8,126 nucleotides of DNA from Bacillota bacterium (GCA_021199825.1 JAJQHI010000059.1:1-8126), one strand, 5' to 3'. Counted from the stretch's first letter, positions 1 to 7,266 are shown. A program made the numbers and translations. Notes: generated by a model from the letters alone, not told the origin.

Positions 1-1788
1 CCAGTTACCCACAGCAAAGAGGACAAGCGGCACGCAAACAGACGCGATGCACGCAAACAGGTTCATTGATGTTCCTGTCGGGTTGAAGATGTAGCCCGTA
101 CCGACTGACTGATAGAAGAACGCGGCAATTGTTATGATTAGGTAGACCATGCCCGCTCTGATTGAGCCTCTCTGCTCATGCTTGAGGTCCCAGAAGCTGT
201 CGAACGGATGGAAAATCAGGTGGAAGGCGTAGAGAAGCTCTTCCTTGAAGCTCTTGCGTCCGACCTTGAGCTGCGTTTCCGTGTTCACCTTGTTCGCGTA
301 CTTGAAGAATCTTGAGACTGCGACGCAGACAACGATTATTACAATCGGGATGACCCAAATGTAGGACGACATCCAATCTTTTCTGACCTCACGGAAGGCA
401 TCTGAATAGCCCTCTGTGTCATAGGCGAGTGAGTAGTAATCCATTGCCTCTTCATATTCACCGTCGCGGTAGAGCGCGTCGCCGATTCCTATGTATGCCT
501 GGTCGAAGTTACTGTTGCGCTGCAAAATCAGCGTCCAGTCATCAACCTGGAGGTCATAGAGTCTTTCGTTCTGATGCTGGAGAGCCTCAATCAAAAGGTC
601 TCCGTACTCTGTGCGTCTATATACGGTAAAGCTGTCTCTTGAGCTGTCAAGCAGGAGAATGTCATTTCCGTTATAGACAACGGCTGCAATCGTGGAGATA
701 TTTCCGAGCTGGTCGCCAGAATCGCCGAAGATGAAGAGCATGTTGCCCCATTTATCATAGGTATAAACCTTTGATCTCTTCTGGTCGATGATTGACCATG
801 TATCCTCAGGTCCGACCGCTACGTCAACGATTGATGACGCGCCTGTAATGTCGGCGGTTGGGGAGTCGGATACTTTAACCTCACCGGAGGGCGGCCAGAA
901 GCCCGTTCTGCTCATAACGTCCGTACCAGCGGAATTGAGCTTTTTAACGGGGGCGTAGTCGCCGGAGGTGGATCTGCTGTTCATTGCGGACTGCTGCGTA
1001 TACTCATCGATTGAGTTTGTGGTTACGTATACAAATCCGTCGTCGTCGATTGTGATGTTGTTGAACTCAGTCGAAACGTATTCCGAGCTGGATTCTCTCT
1101 GTTCATCCGTCTGGAAGTTACGCCAAATGATTTCCCACGCTGAGATGGTAACCTTCTGTGCGCCGATAAAGCCCATAAAGTTGGCGTCGTCATCCATTAC
1201 GATGATGCCCTGATATGTGGTGCTTGATACGACGTAGATACGTCCGTAAGCGTCAGCCGCACACGCTATAGGTCTATAGAGGCTTCCTTCCTCGAAGTAG
1301 GAGGATTCAGGCTTCTGAACCGTCTTATAGTAGTTTCCTTCGCGGTCAAACATCACGATTCTGTTGTTGCTCGTGTCGCAGACGTATATATAATCCTCAG
1401 ATATAAACACGCCCTGCGGGCTGTTGAAGCTGTCTTCCACGCCCCACTCATTTGTGAAGGACGATATCGTGAACTTGAGCTTATAATATGTATCCATCAC
1501 GATGACCGCGTTGAGGGTCGAATCGACGATATACACATTTCCGTCGTCGTCAACCTCAAGGTCGCGGACAGCATCAAGCGCTGTGTCAAGTCCGATATAG
1601 GTAGAGTCTACGCTTCTTTCAGGGACGTAAGCGTCAGGTGACTCAAGCGCGAATCCGTCGTATGAATATGTATAGGTGGTGTACGAGGTCGCACCTGCAC
1701 CTACTGCGAATACCGAGAGCAGCATTACGAATACCATGAGAAGTATCATTCTGCTGAGGAAACGCCTTCTTTTGCCGTAGTGTTCCAT
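1..1788 (-). CDS. NHL beta-propeller / TPR / YIP1-domain membrane protein (3' end outside window)
   Basis: This frame stays open from an ATG at 1788 to the window edge, giving 596 codons with no stop, so the C-terminus is missing. AAGGAGG at 1794-1800 lies 5 bases before the ATG and fixes the start. Residues 11-31 form a hydrophobic signal peptide or anchor after a basic start. Residues about 74-395 contain about six NHL-like repeats, for example DDDGNVYIVDS (80-90) and DYIYVCDTSNNRIVMFD (132-148), consistent with a six-bladed extracytoplasmic propeller. Residues about 410-465 look like TPR repeats (YIGIGDALYRDGEYEEAMDYY). A membrane helix follows at 474-494, then a basic stretch and, from about 515, a YIP1-like region (FHLIFHPFDSFWDLKHEQRG) with two further hydrophobic segments. 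It is the last visible gene of the transporter operon, 10 bases after the MalG-like gene. A role in sensing, scaffolding or assembly of the importer is inference. The domain calls come from motif reading only. Confidence 0.85.
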   Translation of the reverse strand, partial: MEHYGKRRRFLSRMILLMVFVMLLSVFAVGAGATSYTTYTYSYDGFALESPDAYVPERSVDSTYIGLDTALDAVRDLEVDDDGNVYIVDSTLNAVIVMDTYYKLKFTISSFTNEWGVEDSFNSPQGVFISEDYIYVCDTSNNRIVMFDREGNYYKTVQKPESSYFEEGSLYRPIACAADAYGRIYVVSSTTYQGIIVMDDDANFMGFIGAQKVTISAWEIIWRNFQTDEQRESSSEYVSTEFNNITIDDDGFVYVTTNSIDEYTQQSAMNSRSTSGDYAPVKKLNSAGTDVMSRTGFWPPSGEVKVSDSPTADITGASSIVDVAVGPEDTWSIIDQKRSKVYTYDKWGNMLFIFGDSGDQLGNISTIAAVVYNGNDILLLDSSRDSFTVYRRTEYGDLLIEALQHQNERLYDLQVDDWTLILQRNSNFDQAYIGIGDALYRDGEYEEAMDYYSLAYDTEGYSDAFREVRKDWMSSYIWVIPIVIIVVCVAVSRFFKYANKVNTETQLKVGRKSFKEELLYAFHLIFHPFDSFWDLKHEQRGSIRAGMVYLIITIAAFFYQSVGTGYIFNPTGTSMNLFACIASVCVPLVLFAVGNW

Positions 1789-1793
1789 TGCTG

Positions 1794-1800
1794 CCTCCTT
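1794..1800 (-). promoter_or_regulatory. Ribosome binding site of the NHL/YIP1 gene, overlapping the upstream stop codon
   Basis: The minus strand reads AAGGAGG five bases before the ATG at 1788. Its first two bases are the last two of the TAA stop (1799-1801) of the preceding permease gene. Ribosomes finishing the permease therefore arrive directly on this site, which suggests translational coupling. Confidence 0.8.
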
Positions 1801-2674
1801 AATCCTTCATGCCCGATGAGCCCATCGTCTCGATGATGTTGCTCTGTGAAACAACGAAGACGAGAATCGGGACTGCCATCATGATGACGGTTGCTGCCGC
1901 TGACGCTCCCGCACGGGCGATACCGCCGGCGGTAATCTGTGAGATTGCGTAGTTGAGTGACTTGAGCTGCTCCGAATAGATGTAAATCGATGAGCCGGAG
2001 TTCCAAAGTCCCTGGAAGCAGTAGATTATAAGCGTTAGCCAAGCGGGCTTAACCATCGGCATTGCTATCGCCCAGAAGGCGTAAAGCTCCGAGGCACCGT
2101 CAAGGCGGGCTGATTCGAGTATCTCATCGGCAACGTTGGTCTCCATGAACTGCTTCATGAGGTAAAGTCCGAGGGTGTAGCCGAATGAGGGGACGATAAC
2201 CGCGAGGTATGTGTCGATCCATCCGAGCCATGACATGATGATGAACACGCAGACGCTTGTAACCGTTGATGTAAACATGAGCGATCTAACGACTATGTTG
2301 AACATGAAATCACGTCCAGGGAAATGGAGCTTAGCGAGCGCATACGCCGCGAGGGACGCAAATACGAGGTTTCCGAAGGTTCCCGCAACGGAGATGAAGA
2401 CCGTATTGAATATGTAGCGGGAGAACGGAACCCAAGAATCCGACATCAGTGAAAAGAGGTCGCTGAAGTTTGAGAGTGTCGGATTGATGACGTAGAAGCG
2501 GGGGGGGTACATCCACAGCTCGTCAAGGGGCTTGACGGACTGAAGAAGGACGTAAAGCATGGGAAGGAACATGAACACTCCCATGATGACGAGGAATACG
2601 GTGATTCCCGCGTCGCCTCCTCTTGAGCGGTTGAGGACAACCTTATGACCTCTTGTTCTTAACTTTTTTGCCAT
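1799..2674 (-). CDS. Carbohydrate ABC transporter permease, MalG family
   Basis: This 291-residue inner-membrane protein is a normal length for the MalG-type permease that forms half of the translocation pore of a CUT1 sugar importer. Hydrophobic segments lie near residues 22-45, 90-115, 122-150, 153-172, 211-228 and 259-279. The cytoplasmic EAA loop that docks on the ATPase is clear at 184-210, with ESARLDGASELYAFWAIAMP and the usual DGA and late proline. The periplasmic-side motif YPPRFYVINPTLSNF (56-70) and the ending ETMGSSGMKD are also typical of the family. The gene starts one base after the stop of the MalF-like gene and is probably translationally coupled to it. A run of eight C (2500-2507) encodes the YPPR segment. 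Family assignment is secure; the sugar transported is unknown. Confidence 0.95.
   Translation of the reverse strand: MAKKLRTRGHKVVLNRSRGGDAGITVFLVIMGVFMFLPMLYVLLQSVKPLDELWMYPPRFYVINPTLSNFSDLFSLMSDSWVPFSRYIFNTVFISVAGTFGNLVFASLAAYALAKLHFPGRDFMFNIVVRSLMFTSTVTSVCVFIIMSWLGWIDTYLAVIVPSFGYTLGLYLMKQFMETNVADEILESARLDGASELYAFWAIAMPMVKPAWLTLIIYCFQGLWNSGSSIYIYSEQLKSLNYAISQITAGGIARAGASAAATVIMMAVPILVFVVSQSNIIETMGSSGMKD
2500..2507 (-). repeat. C8 homopolymer inside the MalG-like gene
   Basis: Eight consecutive C on the coding strand span the end of Tyr56, Pro57, Pro58 and the start of Arg59. The encoded YPPRF is a family-typical motif, so the frame as given is correct. A run of this length is a possible slippage site. 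Confidence 0.9.
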
Positions 2675-2675
2675 G

Positions 2676-3644
2676 TTATTGTCCTACCTTTGAGAGTAAT
2701 TTCTGTACCAGCATGTTCGCTCCGATTTCCATAGCGAACAGCAGCACCGCAATGGTTGACGAATATCCGACCTCCCATCGCTGTCCGCCGTAGTCCTCAA
2801 GGTGATGGACTATCGTCCAGCAGCAGTAGTCAACGGACGGGAATCCGCAGAGCGCTGTAACGATTCCGCCGAATCCGAAGGAGCCTGTTATAGCAAGCAC
2901 GGCACCGAACATCAGCTGCGGCTTCATTACGGGGAGGGTGACATACCAAAGTTCCTGCCAGCGGTTTCTGATTCCGTCGACCGCGGCTGCCTCATAATAT
3001 GACTTTGAGATTCCCTGAAGTCCCGCGATAAACGAAAGGAACGCGGTGCCAAGGGAGGTCCAAAGGGCGACGACTATACAAAGAGGCATTGCATAGTCCG
3101 CGTCGTAGAACCACAGAATCGGTTCATCTATCAGTCCCCAGTTGAGGAGCCAGCCGTTTACCCAGCCGTAGGAGTCACTTGAGAAAAGCGTACCCCAGAC
3201 AAGGTATACGTTGCCTCCGATTGACGGGGCGTAGAAGACCAATGTTACGAGCGCTCTTATCTTCGGCGAAAGCTCATTGATGAACCACGCGATGAAGAGT
3301 GAGAGGAAGTACGACGTAGGTCCCGTGATAACTGCGAATATCAAGGTATTCGTTATCGCTGTTATGAAGAGGTCATCATCCAAGAACAGGCGAATGTAGT
3401 TATCCAGGAACACGAAGTTTGGAAACTGGAGCATGTTAAAGTCGGTAAAGCTCAGTACTATCGAAAGCACGACCGGGACGACAGTGAACGCGAGGAAGAC
3501 TATCATGAAGGGGGCTACCATGAAGTAACCCACCTTATTCGTTTTCATCTCCTTCAGCGTCCACTGAAGTCTGGTCATATCCTTTCGGGATACGGGTTTC
3601 TTTGCCGGAGCTTCAACTGCTGCTGATTCTGTCGAATTAGACAT
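2676..3644 (-). CDS. Carbohydrate ABC transporter permease, MalF/UgpA family
   Basis: This 322-residue inner-membrane protein partners the MalG-like subunit to form the pore of a CUT1-type sugar importer. A hydrophilic cytoplasmic N-terminus (1-36, Ala/Lys-rich) is followed by membrane segments near 38-66, 96-123, 130-152, 185-210, 244-266 and 294-317. The EAA loop is at 217-242, with EAAAVDGIRNRWQELWYVTLP matching the family pattern except for DGI in place of the common DGA. The segment VAPFMIVFLAFTVVPVVLSI (43-62) is also characteristic. AAGGAGA at 3654-3660 lies nine bases before the ATG and supports the start. The gene begins 37 bases after the binding-protein stop, with no terminator in the gap, and ends one base before the MalG-like gene. 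Two adjacent cysteines (YCCW, 273-276) near a membrane boundary are unusual but of unknown meaning. Confidence 0.95.
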   Translation of the reverse strand: MSNSTESAAVEAPAKKPVSRKDMTRLQWTLKEMKTNKVGYFMVAPFMIVFLAFTVVPVVLSIVLSFTDFNMLQFPNFVFLDNYIRLFLDDDLFITAITNTLIFAVITGPTSYFLSLFIAWFINELSPKIRALVTLVFYAPSIGGNVYLVWGTLFSSDSYGWVNGWLLNWGLIDEPILWFYDADYAMPLCIVVALWTSLGTAFLSFIAGLQGISKSYYEAAAVDGIRNRWQELWYVTLPVMKPQLMFGAVLAITGSFGFGGIVTALCGFPSVDYCCWTIVHHLEDYGGQRWEVGYSSTIAVLLFAMEIGANMLVQKLLSKVGQ

Positions 3645-3653
3645 TGGCGTTTA

Positions 3654-3660
3654 TCTCCTT
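3654..3660 (-). promoter_or_regulatory. Ribosome binding site of the MalF-like permease gene
   Basis: AAGGAGA on the minus strand sits nine bases before the ATG at 3644, within the 37-base gap after the binding-protein stop (TGA, 3682-3684). The gap contains no hairpin or T-run, so transcription should continue from the binding protein into the permeases. Confidence 0.8.
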
Positions 3661-3681
3661 TGCAAGTTTAGTTAATCTTTA

Positions 3682-6600
3682 TCAGACGTATGATTCAAGT
3701 GCTGTCTTTGCCTCAGACGCATACGTGTATACGTCGTCGAAGATGCTGCTTGTGTTCTTGAGGTTTTCAGCCGCTGTCAGAAGAGCGTCATACTCAGTCT
3801 GTGTCGCGTCACCCGCCAAAGCGTTGTCGCAGGCTGTCTCAAACTCCGAGATGAGAACCTGATAGGTCGTCTTATCGTTGGAGGAGAGGTCTTCAATTAC
3901 CTCAAGTGCCTGGCTTATGCGCTTTTCGGCGAGGGTCTCACCGACATCGAGCGTCTCAAGTTCGAATTCCTCACGCTTTCTCGTAAACTCCTTGTTGATG
4001 GTGTTTACATAGCCCAGAAGCGAGTTGGTCGGGGATGCGCCATCATTATATGCGGACAGGAACGCGAAGTTCGTGTAACGCGAGATAATGTAGGAGCCGG
4101 GGTAGTTGGGCACCGCGGTCAGGTTCTGGAACTGATCATAGAGCGATGCGTACTCGGACTGCGTCCATGAGAGCGTTGCGAGCGCTTCCACGTTTGCAGT
4201 CGGGTTCATTCCGGCAGAACCGAGGAGTGCCACCAACTCGTTGGAGTACGATGACTGGAACTCGGTGTCTGTATACCAGTCGATGAACGACCAAGCGTTT
4301 TGCTTATTATCGCTGCCCTTTATCATTACGACGCCGACAACGGTGGATACTGCCGTGTAGTTAATCGAGCCATCCTCCTGCTCCATTCCGGGGATTGTGG
4401 TAAATTCCCAGAGTCCCGAAATCTCTGTCGCGAAGACTGTGAGCTGGTTATATGATGTATAAGCCGCTACTGCAACAGGCATCTCACCTGTTCTGAATCT
4501 GTTCGCGAAGTCGTACGAATACGGGAGCGAATACATGGTGAACATATTACACATCATCTCGAACGCCTCAAGTGCCAAGTTCGAGTCGAGGTTGACTCTC
4601 ATTCCATCGTCCGCGTAAAGCTCGCCGCCCATCTGATAGAGGTAGGTCAGGTAGTCAGCAGTAAGACCGACGTCCATGTTATTATACTGAAGGACAGGTA
4701 TCATCCCGAGCAGGTCGTCCCATGTTTCGGGGATTTCAAGACCGAGGTCAACAAGGATGTCCTTGCGGTAGAAGAGCATCGGGAAGGTCTGTGTCTCAGG
4801 GATAGCGAATGTCTCGCCGTAAAGGGTCCGCGGGACGGTTGCCGATTCAGCGAAGCGTGCCGTTACCTCTTCAAAGGTATCGAAGTAAACCTCCCAGTTG
4901 TCCTCGCCCTCAGCGCCGCACACGTCACACGTTGTGTCGCCGCCGTCAACGTACTTGAGCGTCTCAACGCCATGCTCAGCGCAGTTCTTGCACTGTTTGT
5001 CATTCATGCCCTGAAGGGCGCCGCGGATTGCGTAATTGATTACGTCGCCGTCACCCGTGAAGAGCGATACGTCAGGTCCGGTGCCCGCCAGAATTGAAGG
5101 CAGCAGCGTTCCGCCCGCGACAAGCTTCAGGTTAACAGCGATTCCCGAATACGGGGTGTAGGTATTATCGATAAGTGTACGGATGATGTTTGTTTGGTCG
5201 CGTCCGGTTACAACCCATACCTCAACGGAGTTTGATTCGTCAACCTCAACGGTTGAGCCGAGTGAGTTATAGTCGGTGTAGAAGCTTCCGATGAAGGAGC
5301 GAATCTCGAACCAGATTGCCTGAATGAAGCCTGCCTCCGCCTGCGGAAGTTCCGCGGACGCGGGCTGAACCATGATGTAGTCGATTTCAAGCGGCTGGCT
5401 CACAACCGTGTTTATCCACGTTCCGAGTGAGCCTACATATGTTTTGAGCAGCGAGAGGTTCGATGCTATCTCGTCCTCGTCGGAGCCCATCTTCTCGACA
5501 AGTCTCTGAATTTCCGAAAGCGTCGCGGTGTTTTCGCTCGCGCCTCCGTTCATTGTTTCAAGTTCGTCGATAACCTTCTGAAGGTTCTGTCCCTCTTTTA
5601 CAAGATTCGTGAGCGTTGAGGGAATTGTGCGGGAGAATCCGTAATCGCGGTACGAGTCGGGGCTTGCTCCCGTGAGCTTCAGGATTGAAAGGTAGCAGTC
5701 GTTTATGACGTCAAGCGATTCGCTTACCTGACGGACTATCGAGCCAAACTCGCCGAGCGTTACTTCAAAACGAATGGTGTGTGTGCCCGCGGTCAGGTAG
5801 AACTGATAGGGTTCGTCTCCGTCCTCATTGACGCCGAGCGCCTTTGACTGCCATGAGTTCGCGTATTCAAATCTCAGGTAGTTGCACTCCTCAAACGGTA
5901 TCTCGCCGTCTATGTAAAGGCGTCTTGAGGTGAAAAGTCCGGACAGCTCCGACTGCTTGAAGCGAAGGGCTATTGTATATAATCCGTCCTCCGGAACCTC
6001 TATGTCGTATTCAATCCACTGTCCCGATGTTTCCCAGTGCTCGCTGCCTATCGTGTTGAGCTTGATGAGAACCGGATCCTGAGGATCGGTGATGGCGGAT
6101 GTTCTGTCGTATATCGGGTAGATGGTTATGTGCGATGTCGCGCTTGTAAACTCAGCGTCGATTTTTATCGATGAGGAAGCCTCGGTGTATCCGTTCGCAG
6201 CGTACCCTGCCGCAACCTCCTCGTATGTGGGAAGATCCTCATACGGATAGAGCGTTATCGAGCAGATGACAACGGGTTCACGCACGCCCTCAAGCGCTAT
6301 CGTGTTTTCGCCTTCCTCAAAATAAATCTCAAGCGCGTCCGCATAGTATCCGTTTGAATCCATGAGCACGTACTCGCACCATTCGGGAGTGGTCGAGGTT
6401 GACGGGCGAATATCGTTTCCGTTGATGTCCGCGTCAAAGACGTAGCTGCCGGTCTCGTCCGTGGAATACTCGTTGACGTATATCTTTGTCATCGCGAGGT
6501 AGCGCGCTTCGGAGAAGGGCACCTTGCCGTTGATATAAAGCATGCGCTCAACCGAGTTATCCTTATTATCAACAGGGTAGTACACGATCTTCATCGCGTA

Positions 6601-7029
6601 AAATCCCGTTTCGGGAACGGTGACGTTCCACGTTACGGTGCCTGTTTCGCCGATATAAAGGCTGTCGCCGGACGTTTCATAATAATAATCCGATGACACC
6701 TCGATTTCGGCGTCGGTTTCTTCCTCATTAACAGCCTCAACCGCGTTGATCGTCACGCTTTGGGTAGCGCGAAGGTCCGTGCTGTAGCTGTGTGCAATCT
6801 GATATTCCTCATACGAGATTGCGTTCAGCGTATCGCTCAGTTCCTGAAGGGATGAGTGCGATGAGCTAGAGCTCGTTGACGAATCATCAGTTTCGTCGTC
6901 GGTCTCTTCTTCCGTTGTCGTATCGTCTTCCTCATCAGCGGACACCATAGTACCAACGCTAAGTGTCCCCATCAGCATAACGACAGTCAAAAGAAGGGCG
7001 ACAAGTCTTTGAAGCTTTGTTCTCTTCAT
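3682..7029 (-). CDS. Very large multidomain ABC extracellular solute-binding protein
   Basis: This 1115-residue protein is two to three times longer than usual sugar-binding proteins. Residues 1-31 are a Sec signal peptide (MKRTKLQR, hydrophobic core, VSA before DEE) without a lipobox cysteine. Residues 32-60 are an acidic Ser/Thr linker. Two related beta-sandwich modules follow, at about 110-265 and 290-455. They share VPExGxY at 138 and 345, then LYI(N/D)G at 164 and 371, and resemble CBM6/35-like folds. Residues 465-540 are helical. The family-1 binding domain spans about 600-1000, with GTGPDVSLFTGDGDVINYAIRG (649-670, split lobe start) and FAIPETQTFPMLFYRKDIL (741-759). Cysteines 680, 683, 701 and 704 form a CxxC-x17-CxxC insert. 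Residues 1010-1115 are a charged helical tail. It heads the operon, and AGGAGG six bases before the ATG fixes the start. Substrate is unknown; a complex glycan is inference. Confidence 0.92.
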   Translation of the reverse strand: MKRTKLQRLVALLLTVVMLMGTLSVGTMVSADEEDDTTTEEETDDETDDSSTSSSSSHSSLQELSDTLNAISYEEYQIAHSYSTDLRATQSVTINAVEAVNEEETDAEIEVSSDYYYETSGDSLYIGETGTVTWNVTVPETGFYAMKIVYYPVDNKDNSVERMLYINGKVPFSEARYLAMTKIYVNEYSTDETGSYVFDADINGNDIRPSTSTTPEWCEYVLMDSNGYYADALEIYFEEGENTIALEGVREPVVICSITLYPYEDLPTYEEVAAGYAANGYTEASSSIKIDAEFTSATSHITIYPIYDRTSAITDPQDPVLIKLNTIGSEHWETSGQWIEYDIEVPEDGLYTIALRFKQSELSGLFTSRRLYIDGEIPFEECNYLRFEYANSWQSKALGVNEDGDEPYQFYLTAGTHTIRFEVTLGEFGSIVRQVSESLDVINDCYLSILKLTGASPDSYRDYGFSRTIPSTLTNLVKEGQNLQKVIDELETMNGGASENTATLSEIQRLVEKMGSDEDEIASNLSLLKTYVGSLGTWINTVVSQPLEIDYIMVQPASAELPQAEAGFIQAIWFEIRSFIGSFYTDYNSLGSTVEVDESNSVEVWVVTGRDQTNIIRTLIDNTYTPYSGIAVNLKLVAGGTLLPSILAGTGPDVSLFTGDGDVINYAIRGALQGMNDKQCKNCAEHGVETLKYVDGGDTTCDVCGAEGEDNWEVYFDTFEEVTARFAESATVPRTLYGETFAIPETQTFPMLFYRKDILVDLGLEIPETWDDLLGMIPVLQYNNMDVGLTADYLTYLYQMGGELYADDGMRVNLDSNLALEAFEMMCNMFTMYSLPYSYDFANRFRTGEMPVAVAAYTSYNQLTVFATEISGLWEFTTIPGMEQEDGSINYTAVSTVVGVVMIKGSDNKQNAWSFIDWYTDTEFQSSYSNELVALLGSAGMNPTANVEALATLSWTQSEYASLYDQFQNLTAVPNYPGSYIISRYTNFAFLSAYNDGASPTNSLLGYVNTINKEFTRKREEFELETLDVGETLAEKRISQALEVIEDLSSNDKTTYQVLISEFETACDNALAGDATQTEYDALLTAAENLKNTSSIFDDVYTYASEAKTALESYV
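4918..4992 (-). other. Four-cysteine (zinc-knuckle-like) insert in the solute-binding domain
   Basis: Residues 680-704 read CKNC, then 17 residues, then CDVC. This is the spacing of a treble-clef or zinc-ribbon knuckle. It sits between the first lobe motif (RGALQGMND) and the segment DTFEEVTARF, where ordinary family members have a short linker. Metal binding or disulfide formation is inference. Confidence 0.7.
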
Positions 7030-7034
7030 GAAAA

Positions 7035-7041
7035 TCCTCCT
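7035..7041 (-). promoter_or_regulatory. Ribosome binding site of the solute-binding protein gene
   Basis: The minus strand reads AGGAGGA, with the AGGAGG core six bases before the ATG at 7029. This near-perfect site selects the start that places a basic signal-peptide N-terminus (MKRTK) first. Confidence 0.9.
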
Positions 7042-7058
7042 GCCTGGTTTACCTAAAC

Positions 7059-7091
7059 GGACGCGGCATCAGCTCACGGGAGCCGCTGTCC
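7059..7091 (-). promoter_or_regulatory. Leader hairpin in the 5' untranslated region of the transporter operon
   Basis: On the minus strand, GGAC-A-GCGGC (7091-7082) pairs with GCCGCGTCC (7067-7059), giving a nine-base-pair GC-rich stem with one bulged A and a 14-base loop. An alternative inner pairing GCTC/GAGC could extend the structure. No T-run follows, so it is not an intrinsic terminator. It lies 17 bases upstream of the ribosome site. It could stabilise the mRNA or control translation; no known riboswitch class is recognised. Confidence 0.55.
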
Positions 7092-7114
7092 GAAGAGTTC
7101 TGAATTGCTTGGCG

Positions 7115-7130
7115 CGCCCTTTTCGGGGCG
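7115..7130 (-). promoter_or_regulatory. Second small leader hairpin
   Basis: CGCCC and GGGCG form a five-base-pair GC-only stem around a six-base loop in the predicted leader. On the minus strand it is followed by CGCC rather than T residues, which argues against a terminator. The structure is short and could be incidental. Confidence 0.35.
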
Positions 7131-7185
7131 TCTCATAAAATCATGGAGCGGGCAATGCGCCACACTACTTATTTTATATAAAGAT

Positions 7186-7214
7186 ATTATATCATAGCTC
7201 GAAAAAGTTGTCAA
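7186..7214 (-). promoter_or_regulatory. Consensus sigma-A promoter of the transporter operon
   Basis: The minus strand carries TTGACA at 7214-7209 and TATAAT at 7191-7186, separated by exactly 17 bases, with TGA just before the -10 (extended -10). All twelve hexamer bases match the housekeeping consensus. Transcription should begin near 7179, giving a leader of about 150 bases before the ATG at 7029. A promoter this strong in front of a sugar importer suggests control by a repressor or by the leader. CAAGT-type half sites overlap the -35 and recur upstream. Confidence 0.88.
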
Positions 7215-7249
7215 GTATCAATAAAAAAATCTGACGGTTATCTGAAAAG

Positions 7250-7266
7250 CAAGTGATGAATACTTG
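7250..7266. promoter_or_regulatory. Candidate operator dyad upstream of the operon promoter
   Basis: CAAGT and ACTTG form a 17-base dyad with a seven-base spacer, starting 36 bases upstream of the -35 box. The half site TCAAGTA recurs at 7211-7217 over the -35, and its complement TACTTGA is at 7261-7267. A pair of sites like this could serve a repressor or activator, but the arms are short and the region is AT-rich. Confidence 0.35.

Noticed and set aside
429..1213. Two plus-strand open frames (429-629 and 968-1213) opposite the NHL/YIP1 gene
   Set aside because: They are antisense to a clear propeller-encoding frame and lack ribosome sites and recognisable protein features.
1746..2042. Minus-strand open frame of 98 codons overlapping the MalG-like gene and the NHL/YIP1 start
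   Set aside because: It is an alternative frame over two well-supported genes and has no family motif.
2331..2640. Minus-strand shadow frames in the MalG-like gene, one starting MDVPPP across the C8 run
   Set aside because: They arise from shifted reading of a gene whose family motifs are all in the main frame. I do not see evidence that the main frame is broken.
7030..7179. Known riboswitch or T-box in the operon leader
   Set aside because: No recognisable core of a known class is present, and no terminator/antiterminator pair precedes the gene.
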